Assembly: GCA_938041035.1 (NCBI GenBank)
Contig: CALHYX010000022.1
Location: 1 to 64,000 of the forward strand
DNA from: an uncultured Acidimicrobiales bacterium
GTDB lineage: Bacteria > Actinomycetota > Acidimicrobiia > Acidimicrobiales > SHLQ01
Length of the DNA stretch: 64,000 nucleotides
Direction of reading: 5' to 3'
Shown in pieces: positions 1 to 7,606 of this stretch; position 1 is the stretch's first letter; each line of letters opens with the position of its first letter. The notes under the pieces are model-generated. The model ran no database searches and was not told where the DNA came from. It saw only the letters and a list, made by a program, of their open reading frames with translations. The translations under genes were made by a program, and so were the position numbers.

Positions 1-348
1 GGCGACGCGGGCCCGCTTCGCCGCCTCGCTGCGGCTCAGGCGGCACTCGCCCCGCAGAAACCCCGCCGCCGTCAACGTCCGGGTGCGAGAAAACGCGCCC
101 GCCCGGGTCGCCGCCGCCAACGCCGCCACATCAATACCGTCGAGCCGGTTGCGCAGCACGGCCACATCGCGCACCACATCCAACAACTGATCCGGCCCCA
201 GGCCGGCGAAATCCACCTTGGCCAACAACGTCAACGACCCCGCCACATCCTCGAGCTCAACCAGCCCGGAAACCAGGCCACCGACACCAGGCGCGGGCTC
301 GAACCCACCCCCGTGACCCTCGCCCTCGAAACCATCTGGATCGAACAT
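1..348 (-). CDS. DUF222 / 13E12-repeat family protein, N-terminal part (runs off the left edge)
   Basis: The first 116 codons of a minus-strand gene can be read without a stop from an ATG at 348 to base 1. The N-terminus is acidic and glycine-rich. It is followed by helical sequence such as DVVRDVAVLRNRLDGID and ECRLSRSEAAKRARVA, typical of the DUF222 domain of actinobacterial 13E12-repeat proteins. Most members carry a C-terminal HNH nuclease domain, which would lie outside the window. The start codon is inside a LexA-type box, so damage-inducible expression is likely. The true cellular role of the family is unknown. Confidence 0.8.
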   Translation of the reverse strand, partial: MFDPDGFEGEGHGGGFEPAPGVGGLVSGLVELEDVAGSLTLLAKVDFAGLGPDQLLDVVRDVAVLRNRLDGIDVAALAAATRAGAFSRTRTLTAAGFLRGECRLSRSEAAKRARVA

Positions 349-356
349 ACGTTCGA
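341..356 (-). promoter_or_regulatory. LexA (SOS) box over the start of the DUF222 gene
   Basis: Read on the minus strand the site is TCGAACGTATGTTCGA, a perfect match to the actinobacterial SOS box TCGAACRNRTGTTCGA. The ATG of the DUF222 gene is the ATG within the box, so LexA bound here would cover the start codon. Several 13E12 genes of Mycobacterium tuberculosis are also known to have LexA boxes. Confidence 0.8.
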
Positions 357-463
357 TACTACGTCACCGGCCAGACACTTTTCCCCCGAAACCCCACCCC
401 ACCCAAAGAAATCGCCGAAAAAGTTCTGCTGTCCATCGCCCAGTCGTCACCCCCACCTGAAAC

Positions 464-469
464 TATGGT
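464..469 (+). promoter_or_regulatory. -10 element TATGGT, leaderless ABC ATPase gene
   Basis: TATGGT ends 6 bases before the GTG at 476. No Shine-Dalgarno sequence is present. Confidence 0.55.
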
Positions 470-475
470 GATCCG

Positions 476-1438
476 GTGGCCACCCTGAGCGTCGAAGGAC
501 TCACGAAACGCTTCGGCGCCGTCGAGGCCGTGAGCAATCTCTCGTTCACCGCCGAGCCGGGGCGGGTGACCGCCTTTCTGGGTCCGAACGGTTCGGGCAA
601 GACCACCACGCTGCGGGTCGTCCTCGGGCTGGCCGAGCCTACCGAGGGGGCAGCGCTGATCGACGGGCAGCGTTACCAGGACCTGGAGCGCCCGTTCCAC
701 ACTGTCGGGGCGCTGCTCGACGGCGGCTTTCACCCCGGCCGGCGGGCTCGGGACCACCTGCGGATTCTGGCCACCGCCGTGGGCGTCGGTGACGATCGCA
801 TCGATGCCGCGCTGGCATTCAGCGAGATCTCGTACGCCGCAAAACGCCGCGTCGGCGGATTCTCCACCGGCATGAAACAACGGCTCGGGCTGGCCGCCGC
901 CATGCTCACCGACCCGCCACTGCTGATTCTGGACGAGCCGCTCAACGGGCTCGATCCCGAGGGCATCCAGTGGCTCCGGCGAACGCTGCGCAGCCTCGCC
1001 GACGACGGCCGCACCGTACTGTTGTCGAGCCACGTACTCGCCGAGACCGAGCAGATCGCCGACGACGTGGTGATCATCAGCCAAGGCCACCTGCGCGCCG
1101 ACGCCTCGATGGCCGAGCTGGCCCGACAGGTAACGGCCGAGGTTCGGGTACGTACGCCGGAGGCCGGTCGGGCGCGAGCACTTCTGGTCGACAACGGGTT
1201 CGCCGTGACGCCCGGCGACACCGCGGACGCGTTCATCGTCGACAGCACGGGTGTCGAGGTGGGCGAACTGCTGAGCGCCGCCGGCATCGTGCTCCACGAA
1301 CTGTCGCCGGGCGAGCGGCGCTTGGAGTCGGTCTACTTCCAACTGGTCAGCGACCTGCCCGCGCCACCCCTCCCCGCCGCGGCAACCCCGCCTGCGGGGC
1401 CGAACGCCGGGCCGGTCACCGAGCCGGAGCTCCCATGA
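476..1438 (+). CDS. ABC transporter ATP-binding protein
   Basis: This is a 320-aa ATPase of the DrrA/CcmA-like export class. The Walker A loop GPNGSGKTT, the signature region FSTGMKQRLGLA and the Walker B segment LLILDEPLNGLDP are all intact. After the nucleotide-binding domain there is a C-terminal extension ending in a Pro/Ala-rich tail. Its stop overlaps the start of the permease gene by 4 bp, so the two proteins surely form one transporter. The GTG start is set by the -10 element just upstream. The substrate cannot be read from the sequence; drug, lipid or antibiotic export are all possible. Confidence 0.9.
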   Translation: MATLSVEGLTKRFGAVEAVSNLSFTAEPGRVTAFLGPNGSGKTTTLRVVLGLAEPTEGAALIDGQRYQDLERPFHTVGALLDGGFHPGRRARDHLRILATAVGVGDDRIDAALAFSEISYAAKRRVGGFSTGMKQRLGLAAAMLTDPPLLILDEPLNGLDPEGIQWLRRTLRSLADDGRTVLLSSHVLAETEQIADDVVIISQGHLRADASMAELARQVTAEVRVRTPEAGRARALLVDNGFAVTPGDTADAFIVDSTGVEVGELLSAAGIVLHELSPGERRLESVYFQLVSDLPAPPLPAAATPPAGPNAGPVTEPELP

Positions 1439-2214
1439 GGCTGCTTCGCGCCGAGCTGTTGAAGCTGTGGACCGTCCGCACCCCTCGGGTGCTGTTGGCC
1501 ATCGCCGCCCTGGTCGCCGTCATCGCCGCCGCCACCCAGATCGGCATCATCGAATACCGCGACGGCGACCCCACCCTGTCGGCGGGTCAGGTCGCCGGCC
1601 TCCTGGCCGGAGCGGCGGCCGCCATACCCCTTGCCACGTTCATCGGCGCCGTCGGTTCGACGAGTGGCATCCGACATCGCACCGAATACCTCGACCATCT
1701 GATCACACCCACCCGCTGGCAACAGGTCGGTGCCCGGGTCGGCGCCTACCTGCTCGGCGGACTGTTGTTCGCCGGCGTGCTGCTCGCCGCACTCCTGGTG
1801 GTCATCCTCACGTGGGCGCTCATCCGGGTGGGGAACGTGCCCTGGAGCTCGACCACGACGCGCATTCTGCTCGGGGTGGCGCTCGCCACCTCGGCCTATA
1901 CCGCCATCGGGCTGGCCGTCGGTGCGATCTTTCGCAACCAGATCCTCGCCGTGGGACTGCTCGGCGGGTGGATCTTCGCCATCGAGGCGTTCTTCGTCAT
2001 CCCCCTCGCGCTGATCGATCTTCGGCTGACGTCGCTGATGCCGGTGCAGGCGATCCAGGCCCTGCTCATCGACGACGCGCTGAACGATCTCGTCGATGAA
2101 CCCGGATTCGCCATCAGCTACGGCGTGTGGCCCACCGTCGGCATCATCGCGGTGTGGACCATCGGGCTGTCGGCGATCGGCATCTGGCGGACGCTCAGCA
2201 GCGACATCGAGTAG
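1435..2214 (+). CDS. ABC transporter permease (ABC-2 type)
   Basis: This 259-aa protein has about six hydrophobic segments, starting MRLLRAELLKLWTVRTPR, the usual N-terminus of ABC-2 membrane subunits. Helices are visible around LLAIAALVAVIAAA, AYLLGGLLFAGVLLAALLVVI, LGVALATSAYTAIGLAVGA and GIIAVWTIGLSAIGI. The start ATG overlaps the ATPase stop (ATGA) and has GGAG 5 bases upstream. It is the membrane partner of the preceding ATPase. It ends 3 bases before the convergent dioxygenase gene. Confidence 0.88.
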   Translation: MRLLRAELLKLWTVRTPRVLLAIAALVAVIAAATQIGIIEYRDGDPTLSAGQVAGLLAGAAAAIPLATFIGAVGSTSGIRHRTEYLDHLITPTRWQQVGARVGAYLLGGLLFAGVLLAALLVVILTWALIRVGNVPWSSTTTRILLGVALATSAYTAIGLAVGAIFRNQILAVGLLGGWIFAIEAFFVIPLALIDLRLTSLMPVQAIQALLIDDALNDLVDEPGFAISYGVWPTVGIIAVWTIGLSAIGIWRTLSSDIE

Positions 2215-2217
2215 CGC

Positions 2218-3093
2218 TCAGCCATCGTAGAAGCCCGGCGGATGCAGACCCACCACCGTTCGTTCGCGCGGCGATCCCGCCCGCGCCACCGCCTCCGAGC
2301 TCAGATGGTTCACGACATCGGTCGTGCGCAGCCGCTGGGCGATATCGCGGCGGCCGTACTGCACCTGAAGGAAGAACCGGCCGCCGTCGTCGGGCCCGGT
2401 CGGCATGCGCCGATGCCACACATCGGAGACGAAGAACACGACATCACCCCGTTCACCGATCGGCGCCACGGGCCCGCGTCCTTCGTAGAACACGGCTCCG
2501 TCGGCGTCGGGCATCGGCGGTAGGCGACCCGACCGATGACTCCGGGGGACGAACCCGGTCGGGCCCGATTCGATCGGGCAGTCCTCGAGCAGGATGTGGC
2601 ACCCGATCATGAACACCGGATACGGAATTCGTTCGTCCCACTCGATGCCCTCAGGGCGCGGCACGTGCGGCCCGCCGTCGACGTGCCAGGGGTTACCGAC
2701 GTCGAACGGGGCCTTCTCGCGCTGGGGCGCGTTTCGCCACACCGTGTTCGAAACCACGTGGCAGTCCTCGCCGAGCAGCGGTTCGACGATCTCCAGCAGC
2801 CCGGGATGCGCCACGGCCCGCTGGGCGACAGCCGATCGGTTCAGTGCCTCATAGCGAAAGTCGGCGTAGTCCTCGGCGGTCGAGCCCGGCATGCGCATGT
2901 CGGGTCCGGTCGTGGCGAACAGATCCGCCAGGTCGACGCGCAGCGCGTCAACCTCGGCGGTCGAAAACACCTGCCGAGCGATCGCGAATCCATCCCGTTC
3001 GAGATCCACGCTCGCCGCTGGCACGTCACCATCAGCGACATCATCACGGATGCAGAGGTTGGCACCCCGTTTCAGACCGACGCGCGAGATCAT
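2218..3093 (-). CDS. Phytanoyl-CoA dioxygenase (PhyH) family protein
   Basis: This 291-aa protein has the non-haem iron, 2-oxoglutarate dioxygenase fold. The probable iron ligands are His137 and Asp139 (WHVDGG) and His227 (VWHRRMP), with Arg239 (GGRFFLQ) placed to bind 2-oxoglutarate. Family members hydroxylate acyl-CoAs or other small molecules, and the substrate here is unknown. It is alone in its transcription unit, divergent from a lipoprotein gene. Given the lipid-catabolism genes elsewhere in the window, a role on a branched-chain lipid is possible but not shown. Confidence 0.85.
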   Translation of the reverse strand: MISRVGLKRGANLCIRDDVADGDVPAASVDLERDGFAIARQVFSTAEVDALRVDLADLFATTGPDMRMPGSTAEDYADFRYEALNRSAVAQRAVAHPGLLEIVEPLLGEDCHVVSNTVWRNAPQREKAPFDVGNPWHVDGGPHVPRPEGIEWDERIPYPVFMIGCHILLEDCPIESGPTGFVPRSHRSGRLPPMPDADGAVFYEGRGPVAPIGERGDVVFFVSDVWHRRMPTGPDDGGRFFLQVQYGRRDIAQRLRTTDVVNHLSSEAVARAGSPRERTVVGLHPPGFYDG

Positions 3094-3170
3094 GGGTCGA
3101 GCTTGCCACGTCGTACCGGCGTTCGGGGAACGACATCGAATAGATCGAAGCCTCGCCGGGTTAGCGAGGT

Positions 3171-3803
3171 GTGCTCCTCCGCCCAGCGATGATCGTCCTC
3201 TTCGCGCTCCTCACATCGGCCTGTGCCGGCGGCGCCGGTGCCACCGCGCCCGCACCGGCGACGGCGACCGGTCCTGAGCTCGTCGAAGTTCCCCTGACCC
3301 TGTATCGCCTGATCGATGCCGACGGCAGCGAGTTGGGAACCACTCGAACAACGGCCGACATCGAAGCGATCGGCGCGCTCGTCAACGGCATCTGGAGCCA
3401 GGCCGGCATTCGCTTCGAGCCGCTCCGGGTCCGCGACCTCATCGTGTCCGCCGCCGCGCTCGGCCCCATCGTGGCGAACGGCGACATCGACACCCTGCTC
3501 GACGAACTCCAGGCGTCACCCCCCGACGACCTCGGCGCCCTCAACGGGTTCTTCCTCAGCGAGGCGTTCGGCGTCAACGGGTTCGCACCGACGGGTAGCC
3601 GCGTGTTCTTTGTCGTCGACCGGCCGACCGTTCCCGATCAGCGGGTCACCAGCCATGAGATCGGCCACCTGCTCGAACTACACCACACATCGCAGGACCG
3701 GGGGCGCCTGATGTTCTCCGGTACCGATGGAGAGGAACTCACCGCAGATGAACAGACCGTCGCCCGCTACGTCGCTCGAGGAATCCTCGATGGAAACCGC
3801 TAG
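3171..3803 (+). CDS. Secreted metzincin-like zinc metalloprotease lipoprotein
   Basis: This 210-aa protein starts with a signal sequence ending in LLTSACAGG, a lipobox with slightly unusual Thr at -3. The mature part contains HEIGHLLELHH at residues 162-172, matching the HExxHxxxxxH zinc site of metzincins (His162, His166, His172, catalytic Glu163), and a Met-turn-like RLMFSG about 11 residues later. The usual Gly of HExxHxxGxxH is Glu169 here. The GTG at 3171 gives a charged signal N-terminus; ATG at 3189 is an alternative. Its 3' end overlaps the next lipoprotein gene by 14 bp, so the two are probably co-expressed. It is a predicted peptidase with unknown target. Confidence 0.75.
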   Translation: MLLRPAMIVLFALLTSACAGGAGATAPAPATATGPELVEVPLTLYRLIDADGSELGTTRTTADIEAIGALVNGIWSQAGIRFEPLRVRDLIVSAAALGPIVANGDIDTLLDELQASPPDDLGALNGFFLSEAFGVNGFAPTGSRVFFVVDRPTVPDQRVTSHEIGHLLELHHTSQDRGRLMFSGTDGEELTADEQTVARYVARGILDGNR

Positions 3804-4446
3804 AAACCGGCGTCGCCCCTACCTTCTGGCCCTGGCCCTGACCATCGCCACGCTGGCGGTCGCGTGCGGTTCCGGTTCGACCGCGACCACCATCGACACG
3901 CCGAACCAGTCCGCGCCCGCCACCGCAGGCCCGATCACCGTGCTCAACCAGGGCGGCTCGCTCGAAGGCCACACCCCGCGAGGGTTTGCGGGCAGCGGTG
4001 TCGGTCTGTTCGCAGGCGACGAACTCAACCCCAACTTCCCCGCCGACGATGGCGTGCAGATCTGGCTCACCTTCGAGCTTCCCGACCGGGTCGATGCCAC
4101 CGGGGCGACGCTTCGCTCCGATGCGTTGACCGTGCGCGGTAATCCGTTCGAGGCGCTCGGCAACCTCGAGGTTGCACCCGTGCGTTACGACACCTTCGGG
4201 CCCGAGGTGGTCGCCCTCGAACCGATCGGCCCGTCGGTGACCTGCCCACCGCCGGAAGGCAACTCGTTCACCTGCGACGTGAGCGATGCCGTCGCCGCCG
4301 CCGACGGGTTCGACGGATCCCGGGTACAACTGCGGGTGCGCTTTGAGGGCACCTCGGACCCCGATGGCGAGCAGGACCTCGCGCTGTTCTTCCTCAGCGA
4401 CTCCAACACTAACGAACCCGGCATCTTCGAGCTCGTGCTCGACTAA
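3790..4446 (+). CDS. Lipoprotein with a DNRLRE-like beta-sandwich domain
   Basis: This 218-aa protein begins METARNRRRPYLLALAL and has a lipobox-type site LAVACGSG, then a Ser/Thr-rich linker. The rest looks like one beta-rich module (VQIWLTFELPDRVDATGATL, VQLRVRFEGTSDPDGEQD) that resembles carbohydrate-binding or DNRLRE-type extracellular domains. The identification is by pattern only. Its start lies inside the end of the metalloprotease gene in another frame, which suggests translational coupling. A protease and a beta-sandwich lipoprotein may act together at the cell surface. Confidence 0.7.
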   Translation: METARNRRRPYLLALALTIATLAVACGSGSTATTIDTPNQSAPATAGPITVLNQGGSLEGHTPRGFAGSGVGLFAGDELNPNFPADDGVQIWLTFELPDRVDATGATLRSDALTVRGNPFEALGNLEVAPVRYDTFGPEVVALEPIGPSVTCPPPEGNSFTCDVSDAVAAADGFDGSRVQLRVRFEGTSDPDGEQDLALFFLSDSNTNEPGIFELVLD

Positions 4447-4487
4447 CGCCCCCGAGACGGGCCGGGCCGAGCCGCCGGGCGCACGCC

Positions 4488-4520
4488 GGATCGACCGAGT
4501 CGGATCGACCGAGTCGGATC
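4488..4520. repeat. 14-bp tandem repeat, 2.4 copies
   Basis: The unit GGATCGACCGAGTC occurs twice in a row and then starts a third time, between the lipoprotein stop and the end of a small minus-strand gene. Confidence 0.8.
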
Positions 4521-4653
4521 AGCCAGCGACTTCGAGGGCGACGGCGGCGACGACGAGCATCAACGTGAGCACCGCCACGGCGATGCGCCGGGCCCGGCCG
4601 GTGCGCGCCGGCGGGTTCTCGGGGTCGAGCTGGAGCAGAACCTGGCATCCCAC
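4519..4653 (-). CDS. Possible 44-aa single-pass membrane protein
   Basis: A short minus-strand frame starts with GTG at 4653 (an in-frame GTG at 4677 would add 8 residues). It encodes a polar N-terminus (QVLLQLDPENPPARTGRARR) and one hydrophobic helix (IAVAVLTLMLVVAAVALEV). It lies 62 bp downstream of ccmF on the same strand, so a small partner of the cytochrome c maturation system, in the manner of CcmD, is conceivable. No motif confirms this. The amphipathic plus hydrophobic pattern is the only evidence that it is real. Confidence 0.35.
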   Translation of the reverse strand: MGCQVLLQLDPENPPARTGRARRIAVAVLTLMLVVAAVALEVAG

Positions 4654-4715
4654 GTCACCACCATGACACGGCGGCACCGCAATAACACGGCGGCGCAGCA
4701 AGAACACAGCGCCCA

Positions 4716-6518
4716 TTAGGCCACGACGGCCCGGCCCGAGCGGCGCTCGGCCCCGCGAGCGAACCCACCAATCCCAAAACCGGCGACGATAAGGGCGCTC
4801 CCCCACCAGACGAACATGGCCAGCGGCCGCACTGCGATGTCGTACTGGGCCCGGCCGTCGTCGTCGGCGTCGCGCAGGACGACCTGAATGTCGCGCAGCG
4901 GGCGGCTGTGCAGGCCGGTCTCGGCCAGCAGTACCCCGGCGTCGGGGTACGCGACGATCTCGGGCCGTAGGACGCCGACCGACCGGCTGCCGTCGGCGAT
5001 CGCCAACTCGGCGGCCACCGAACCTCCGAGGAGATCGTCGCGAGCGTCGGCAACCACGTCACCGTGGGTGAACGTGTAGCCGCCGACGTCAACCTCTTCG
5101 CCGGGGGCGAGGGTCACCGAGATGGTCTCGGCCGTGACCGTCCCCGCCACGCCGAACAGCACCACCGCGAAACCGAAGTGGGCCACACGGGTCGACCATC
5201 GACTCGTGCGCGCCGCTGTCGCCTGAACCATCGCCGCGGCACACCACGCGGCTGCGGCGAGTAGCCCGATCACCGCCGGGCGATCCCAGCCGACCACGAG
5301 CGCAAGGATGACCGCGAGCGCGGCCGCCGCGCCGGGAACGATAGGCCGATTCGAGCGGGTGGGCACCCAGCCGGCCAACACCAGGGCGACCACCGCCAAC
5401 GGGTAGGTCAACCGAGCGAAGAACGAGCCGTCGACGATCCGGTCATCCCCGCCGAGCCACCCGGCCACCACCGGGTAGGTCGACCCGACGAAAACGATCG
5501 TGGCCGCCAAAATGCCCAACACCACCGCGCCGAGCATCGCCCGGCGCCCGATCGCGGGCACCGGATCGGCGCGAACCACGGCGGCCACCGCGGCGAGCAC
5601 CGTGATGGCGGTCACGACCGCCAGCCCCGCGCCCACCGCCCGCTGCTCGCCAAACGCGTGCACCGAGTCCGTCGCGCCGGATCGGGTCAGCAGGGTGCCG
5701 AACATTGCGAGGACGTAGGGCGCGGACCAGGCCCAGACCGAAATCCGGCCACCTGAGCCGGTGATGCCCGGCGGCATGCTCATCGACCAGTGCAGACCGG
5801 CCACCAGCACGAGCCAGGGCACGAGCGCGCTGTTCTCGACCGGATCCCACGCCCAGTACCCGCCCCACCCGAGCTCCACATACGCCCAGTTGCCGCCGGT
5901 GGCCAGACCAGCGGTCAACAGCCCGAGCGCCACCAGCGTCGCCGTGCGAATCCGGACGCGGCGCGCCGAACCGCCGGCGACCGCGTAGGCAAACGGCACC
6001 ACGGTCGTCACCAGGCCCAGGTACAACAGCGGCGGGTGATACACCATCGCCGGATGCTCGAGGATCGGCGTCAGTCCGCCTCCCGCGATCGCCGGGATCT
6101 GCAACGTGTCGAACGGATTGGCGATGAAGGCACTGATGGCCGCCAGCGCGCCGACCGCGGCCGCCACCACCGTCCGGGCCACCGCGTCCACCCGATCCCC
6201 GCCGCGCGTGCCCAACATCCCCGCCACGCCGAGCAGGGCGGTCCACAACACCAGCGAGCCTTCCAGCCCACCCCACAAGCCGGCGAGACGGTACGGCGCC
6301 GATACGCCACGGCGGCTGTGGTCGACCACGTAGCTCATCGTGAAGTCCGAGCGCACGAAGGCGACGGCCAGCGCGACGAGCGCCACCGCCATGGCCGCGG
6401 TCGCCGCGTACGCGCACCATCGTCCGATCCGTTCGGCTCGACCCGAGGCCGTCGTGGCGACGGCACCGACGCCGCCGAGCACCCCGACGATCAGCCCCAC
6501 ATCACCGATCGTGCCCAC
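4716..6518 (-). CDS. ccmF: Cytochrome c-type biogenesis protein CcmF
   Basis: This 600-aa polytopic protein has the conserved WWD-type haem-handling segment WGGYWAWDPVENSALVPWL near residue 220 and conserved ILEHPAMVYHPPLLYLG before it. About 14 membrane helices can be seen, and a periplasmic domain near the C-terminus is followed by a last helix. CcmF is the haem lyase of system I cytochrome c maturation. The protein is slightly shorter than proteobacterial CcmF (about 640-660). No other ccm gene is in the window, so the rest must be elsewhere. The start is GTG. Confidence 0.93.
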   Translation of the reverse strand: MGTIGDVGLIVGVLGGVGAVATTASGRAERIGRWCAYAATAAMAVALVALAVAFVRSDFTMSYVVDHSRRGVSAPYRLAGLWGGLEGSLVLWTALLGVAGMLGTRGGDRVDAVARTVVAAAVGALAAISAFIANPFDTLQIPAIAGGGLTPILEHPAMVYHPPLLYLGLVTTVVPFAYAVAGGSARRVRIRTATLVALGLLTAGLATGGNWAYVELGWGGYWAWDPVENSALVPWLVLVAGLHWSMSMPPGITGSGGRISVWAWSAPYVLAMFGTLLTRSGATDSVHAFGEQRAVGAGLAVVTAITVLAAVAAVVRADPVPAIGRRAMLGAVVLGILAATIVFVGSTYPVVAGWLGGDDRIVDGSFFARLTYPLAVVALVLAGWVPTRSNRPIVPGAAAALAVILALVVGWDRPAVIGLLAAAAWCAAAMVQATAARTSRWSTRVAHFGFAVVLFGVAGTVTAETISVTLAPGEEVDVGGYTFTHGDVVADARDDLLGGSVAAELAIADGSRSVGVLRPEIVAYPDAGVLLAETGLHSRPLRDIQVVLRDADDDGRAQYDIAVRPLAMFVWWGSALIVAGFGIGGFARGAERRSGRAVVA

Positions 6519-6557
6519 CCGACCACGGTAGTAAAGCGGTCTTGCATTTCCGGTTCA

Positions 6558-6573
6558 TCGAACGTATGTTCGG
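6558..6573 (+). promoter_or_regulatory. LexA (SOS) box before a 72-aa gene
   Basis: TCGAACGTATGTTCGG differs at one outer base from the palindromic actinobacterial SOS box. It contains the -10 hexamer TATGTT of the downstream gene, so bound LexA would block the promoter. It also lies 40 bases upstream of the divergent ccmF start, but no matching ccmF promoter element is evident. Confidence 0.75.
6565..6570 (+). promoter_or_regulatory. -10 element TATGTT inside the SOS box
   Basis: The hexamer ends 6 bases before the ATG at 6577, giving a leaderless transcript whose promoter core is embedded in the LexA site. Confidence 0.6.
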
Positions 6574-6576
6574 TAC

Positions 6577-6795
6577 ATGGATCAGCGCTCCCCCCACCCC
6601 AGTCCCGCCAACCCGACCAGCCCCACCGTCGACCGCCACGAGATCGAACGGATCCGTCGGTCGGTGGCGATGTTGCCCCCCGGCCAGAAATCGCTGACCC
6701 GCGAGGACGCCATGGCCCTACTGCGCCGGCTCGACCGGTCCGAGGCCCAGCTCGACCAGCTACGCCTCGCCGTGTCCGATCTGTTGGGCCGCTAG
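6577..6795 (+). CDS. 72-aa hypothetical protein, probably LexA-controlled
   Basis: The protein starts with a Pro/Ser-rich stretch (MDQRSPHPSPANPTSP). It then has a charged helical segment (VDRHEIERIRRSVAML, LLRRLDRSEAQLDQLRLAVSDLL) with heptad-like leucines, suggesting a short coiled coil or helical hairpin. I do not recognise the family. The ATG follows a leaderless -10 that lies within an SOS box, so damage-inducible expression is the main clue to function. A small regulator or inhibitor of division or repair would fit, but this is a guess. Confidence 0.65.
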   Translation: MDQRSPHPSPANPTSPTVDRHEIERIRRSVAMLPPGQKSLTREDAMALLRRLDRSEAQLDQLRLAVSDLLGR

Positions 6796-6822
6796 CACCC
6801 CGTTCGCCTGCCGGATCAGGGG

Positions 6823-7605
6823 CTAGGGATGCTGCGACGACACCGACAGCACCTCACCGGTGAGATAGCTGGCGTAGTCGCTGGCGAGGAACACCATGGA
6901 GTTGGCGACCTCCCACGGTTCGGCGCCGCGACCAAACGCTTCCTTCTCGGCCAACGAGGCGAGCAGCTCTTCACTGCTCACCTTGGCCAGGAACGGGTGC
7001 ATCGCCAGGCTCGGCGCCACCGCGTTGACCCGCACCCCGAACTCGGCTGCCTCGATCGCGCTGCACCGGGTCAACGCCATCACCCCCGCCTTGGCCGCCG
7101 CGTAATGGCACTGGCCGGCCTGGGCTCGCCACCCGACGACCGACGCGTTGTTCACGATCGAGCCGGATCCCTGGGCCTGCATGATCCGTAGCGCGGCCCG
7201 GGTGCAGCGCATCGTGCCGTTCAGGGTCACGTCGAGGACCACCGACCACTGCTCGTCGGTCATGTCGACCAGTCGTTCCTCGCCCCCGAGCCCGGCGTTG
7301 TTGATCAACACGTCGAGCCGACCGAGCTCGGCCACCGCTGTGTCGAACAGACGCTGCACATCGGCTTCGTCGGTCACGTTGCACAGCGCCGTGGCCGGTC
7401 GGGTACCCGCCACCTCGGCCAGGGCGTCGGCGGCTTCATCGAGGCGCCGCTCGTGGATATCGGAGATCAACACGGTGGCCCCCTCCTCCACACAGCGCTT
7501 GGCGACGGCGAATCCAATCCCGGTGCCGGCGGCCGCGGTGACCACCACGTTCTTCCCGGCCAACAGCTGGTGGCCGGGCACGTACTCCGGCGGCGACGAG
7601 GCCAC
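6823..7605 (-). CDS. SDR-family oxidoreductase, resembling mycobacterial Rv3549c
   Basis: This 260-aa short-chain dehydrogenase has the NAD(P) motif VVVTAAAGTGIG, INNAG, and the catalytic YAAAK (CHYAAAKAG). The N-terminal PGHQLLAGKNVVVTAAAG and the C-terminal YLTGEVLSVSSQHP closely resemble, from memory, M. tuberculosis Rv3549c, a KstR2-controlled enzyme of steroid ring degradation. The GTG start lies one base after the stop of the preceding SDR gene, so the two are co-translated. The adjacency matches the Rv3548c-Rv3549c pair, which supports a role in degrading steroid-derived acyl-CoA. The substrate is inferred only. Confidence 0.82.
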   Translation of the reverse strand: MASSPPEYVPGHQLLAGKNVVVTAAAGTGIGFAVAKRCVEEGATVLISDIHERRLDEAADALAEVAGTRPATALCNVTDEADVQRLFDTAVAELGRLDVLINNAGLGGEERLVDMTDEQWSVVLDVTLNGTMRCTRAALRIMQAQGSGSIVNNASVVGWRAQAGQCHYAAAKAGVMALTRCSAIEAAEFGVRVNAVAPSLAMHPFLAKVSSEELLASLAEKEAFGRGAEPWEVANSMVFLASDYASYLTGEVLSVSSQHP

Positions 7606-7606
7606 C

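Noticed and set aside
6518-6573. SOS control of ccmF by the box at 6558
   Set aside because: The box is 40 bases upstream of ccmF, but no -10 for ccmF overlaps it, and the fit to the opposite 72-aa gene is far better.
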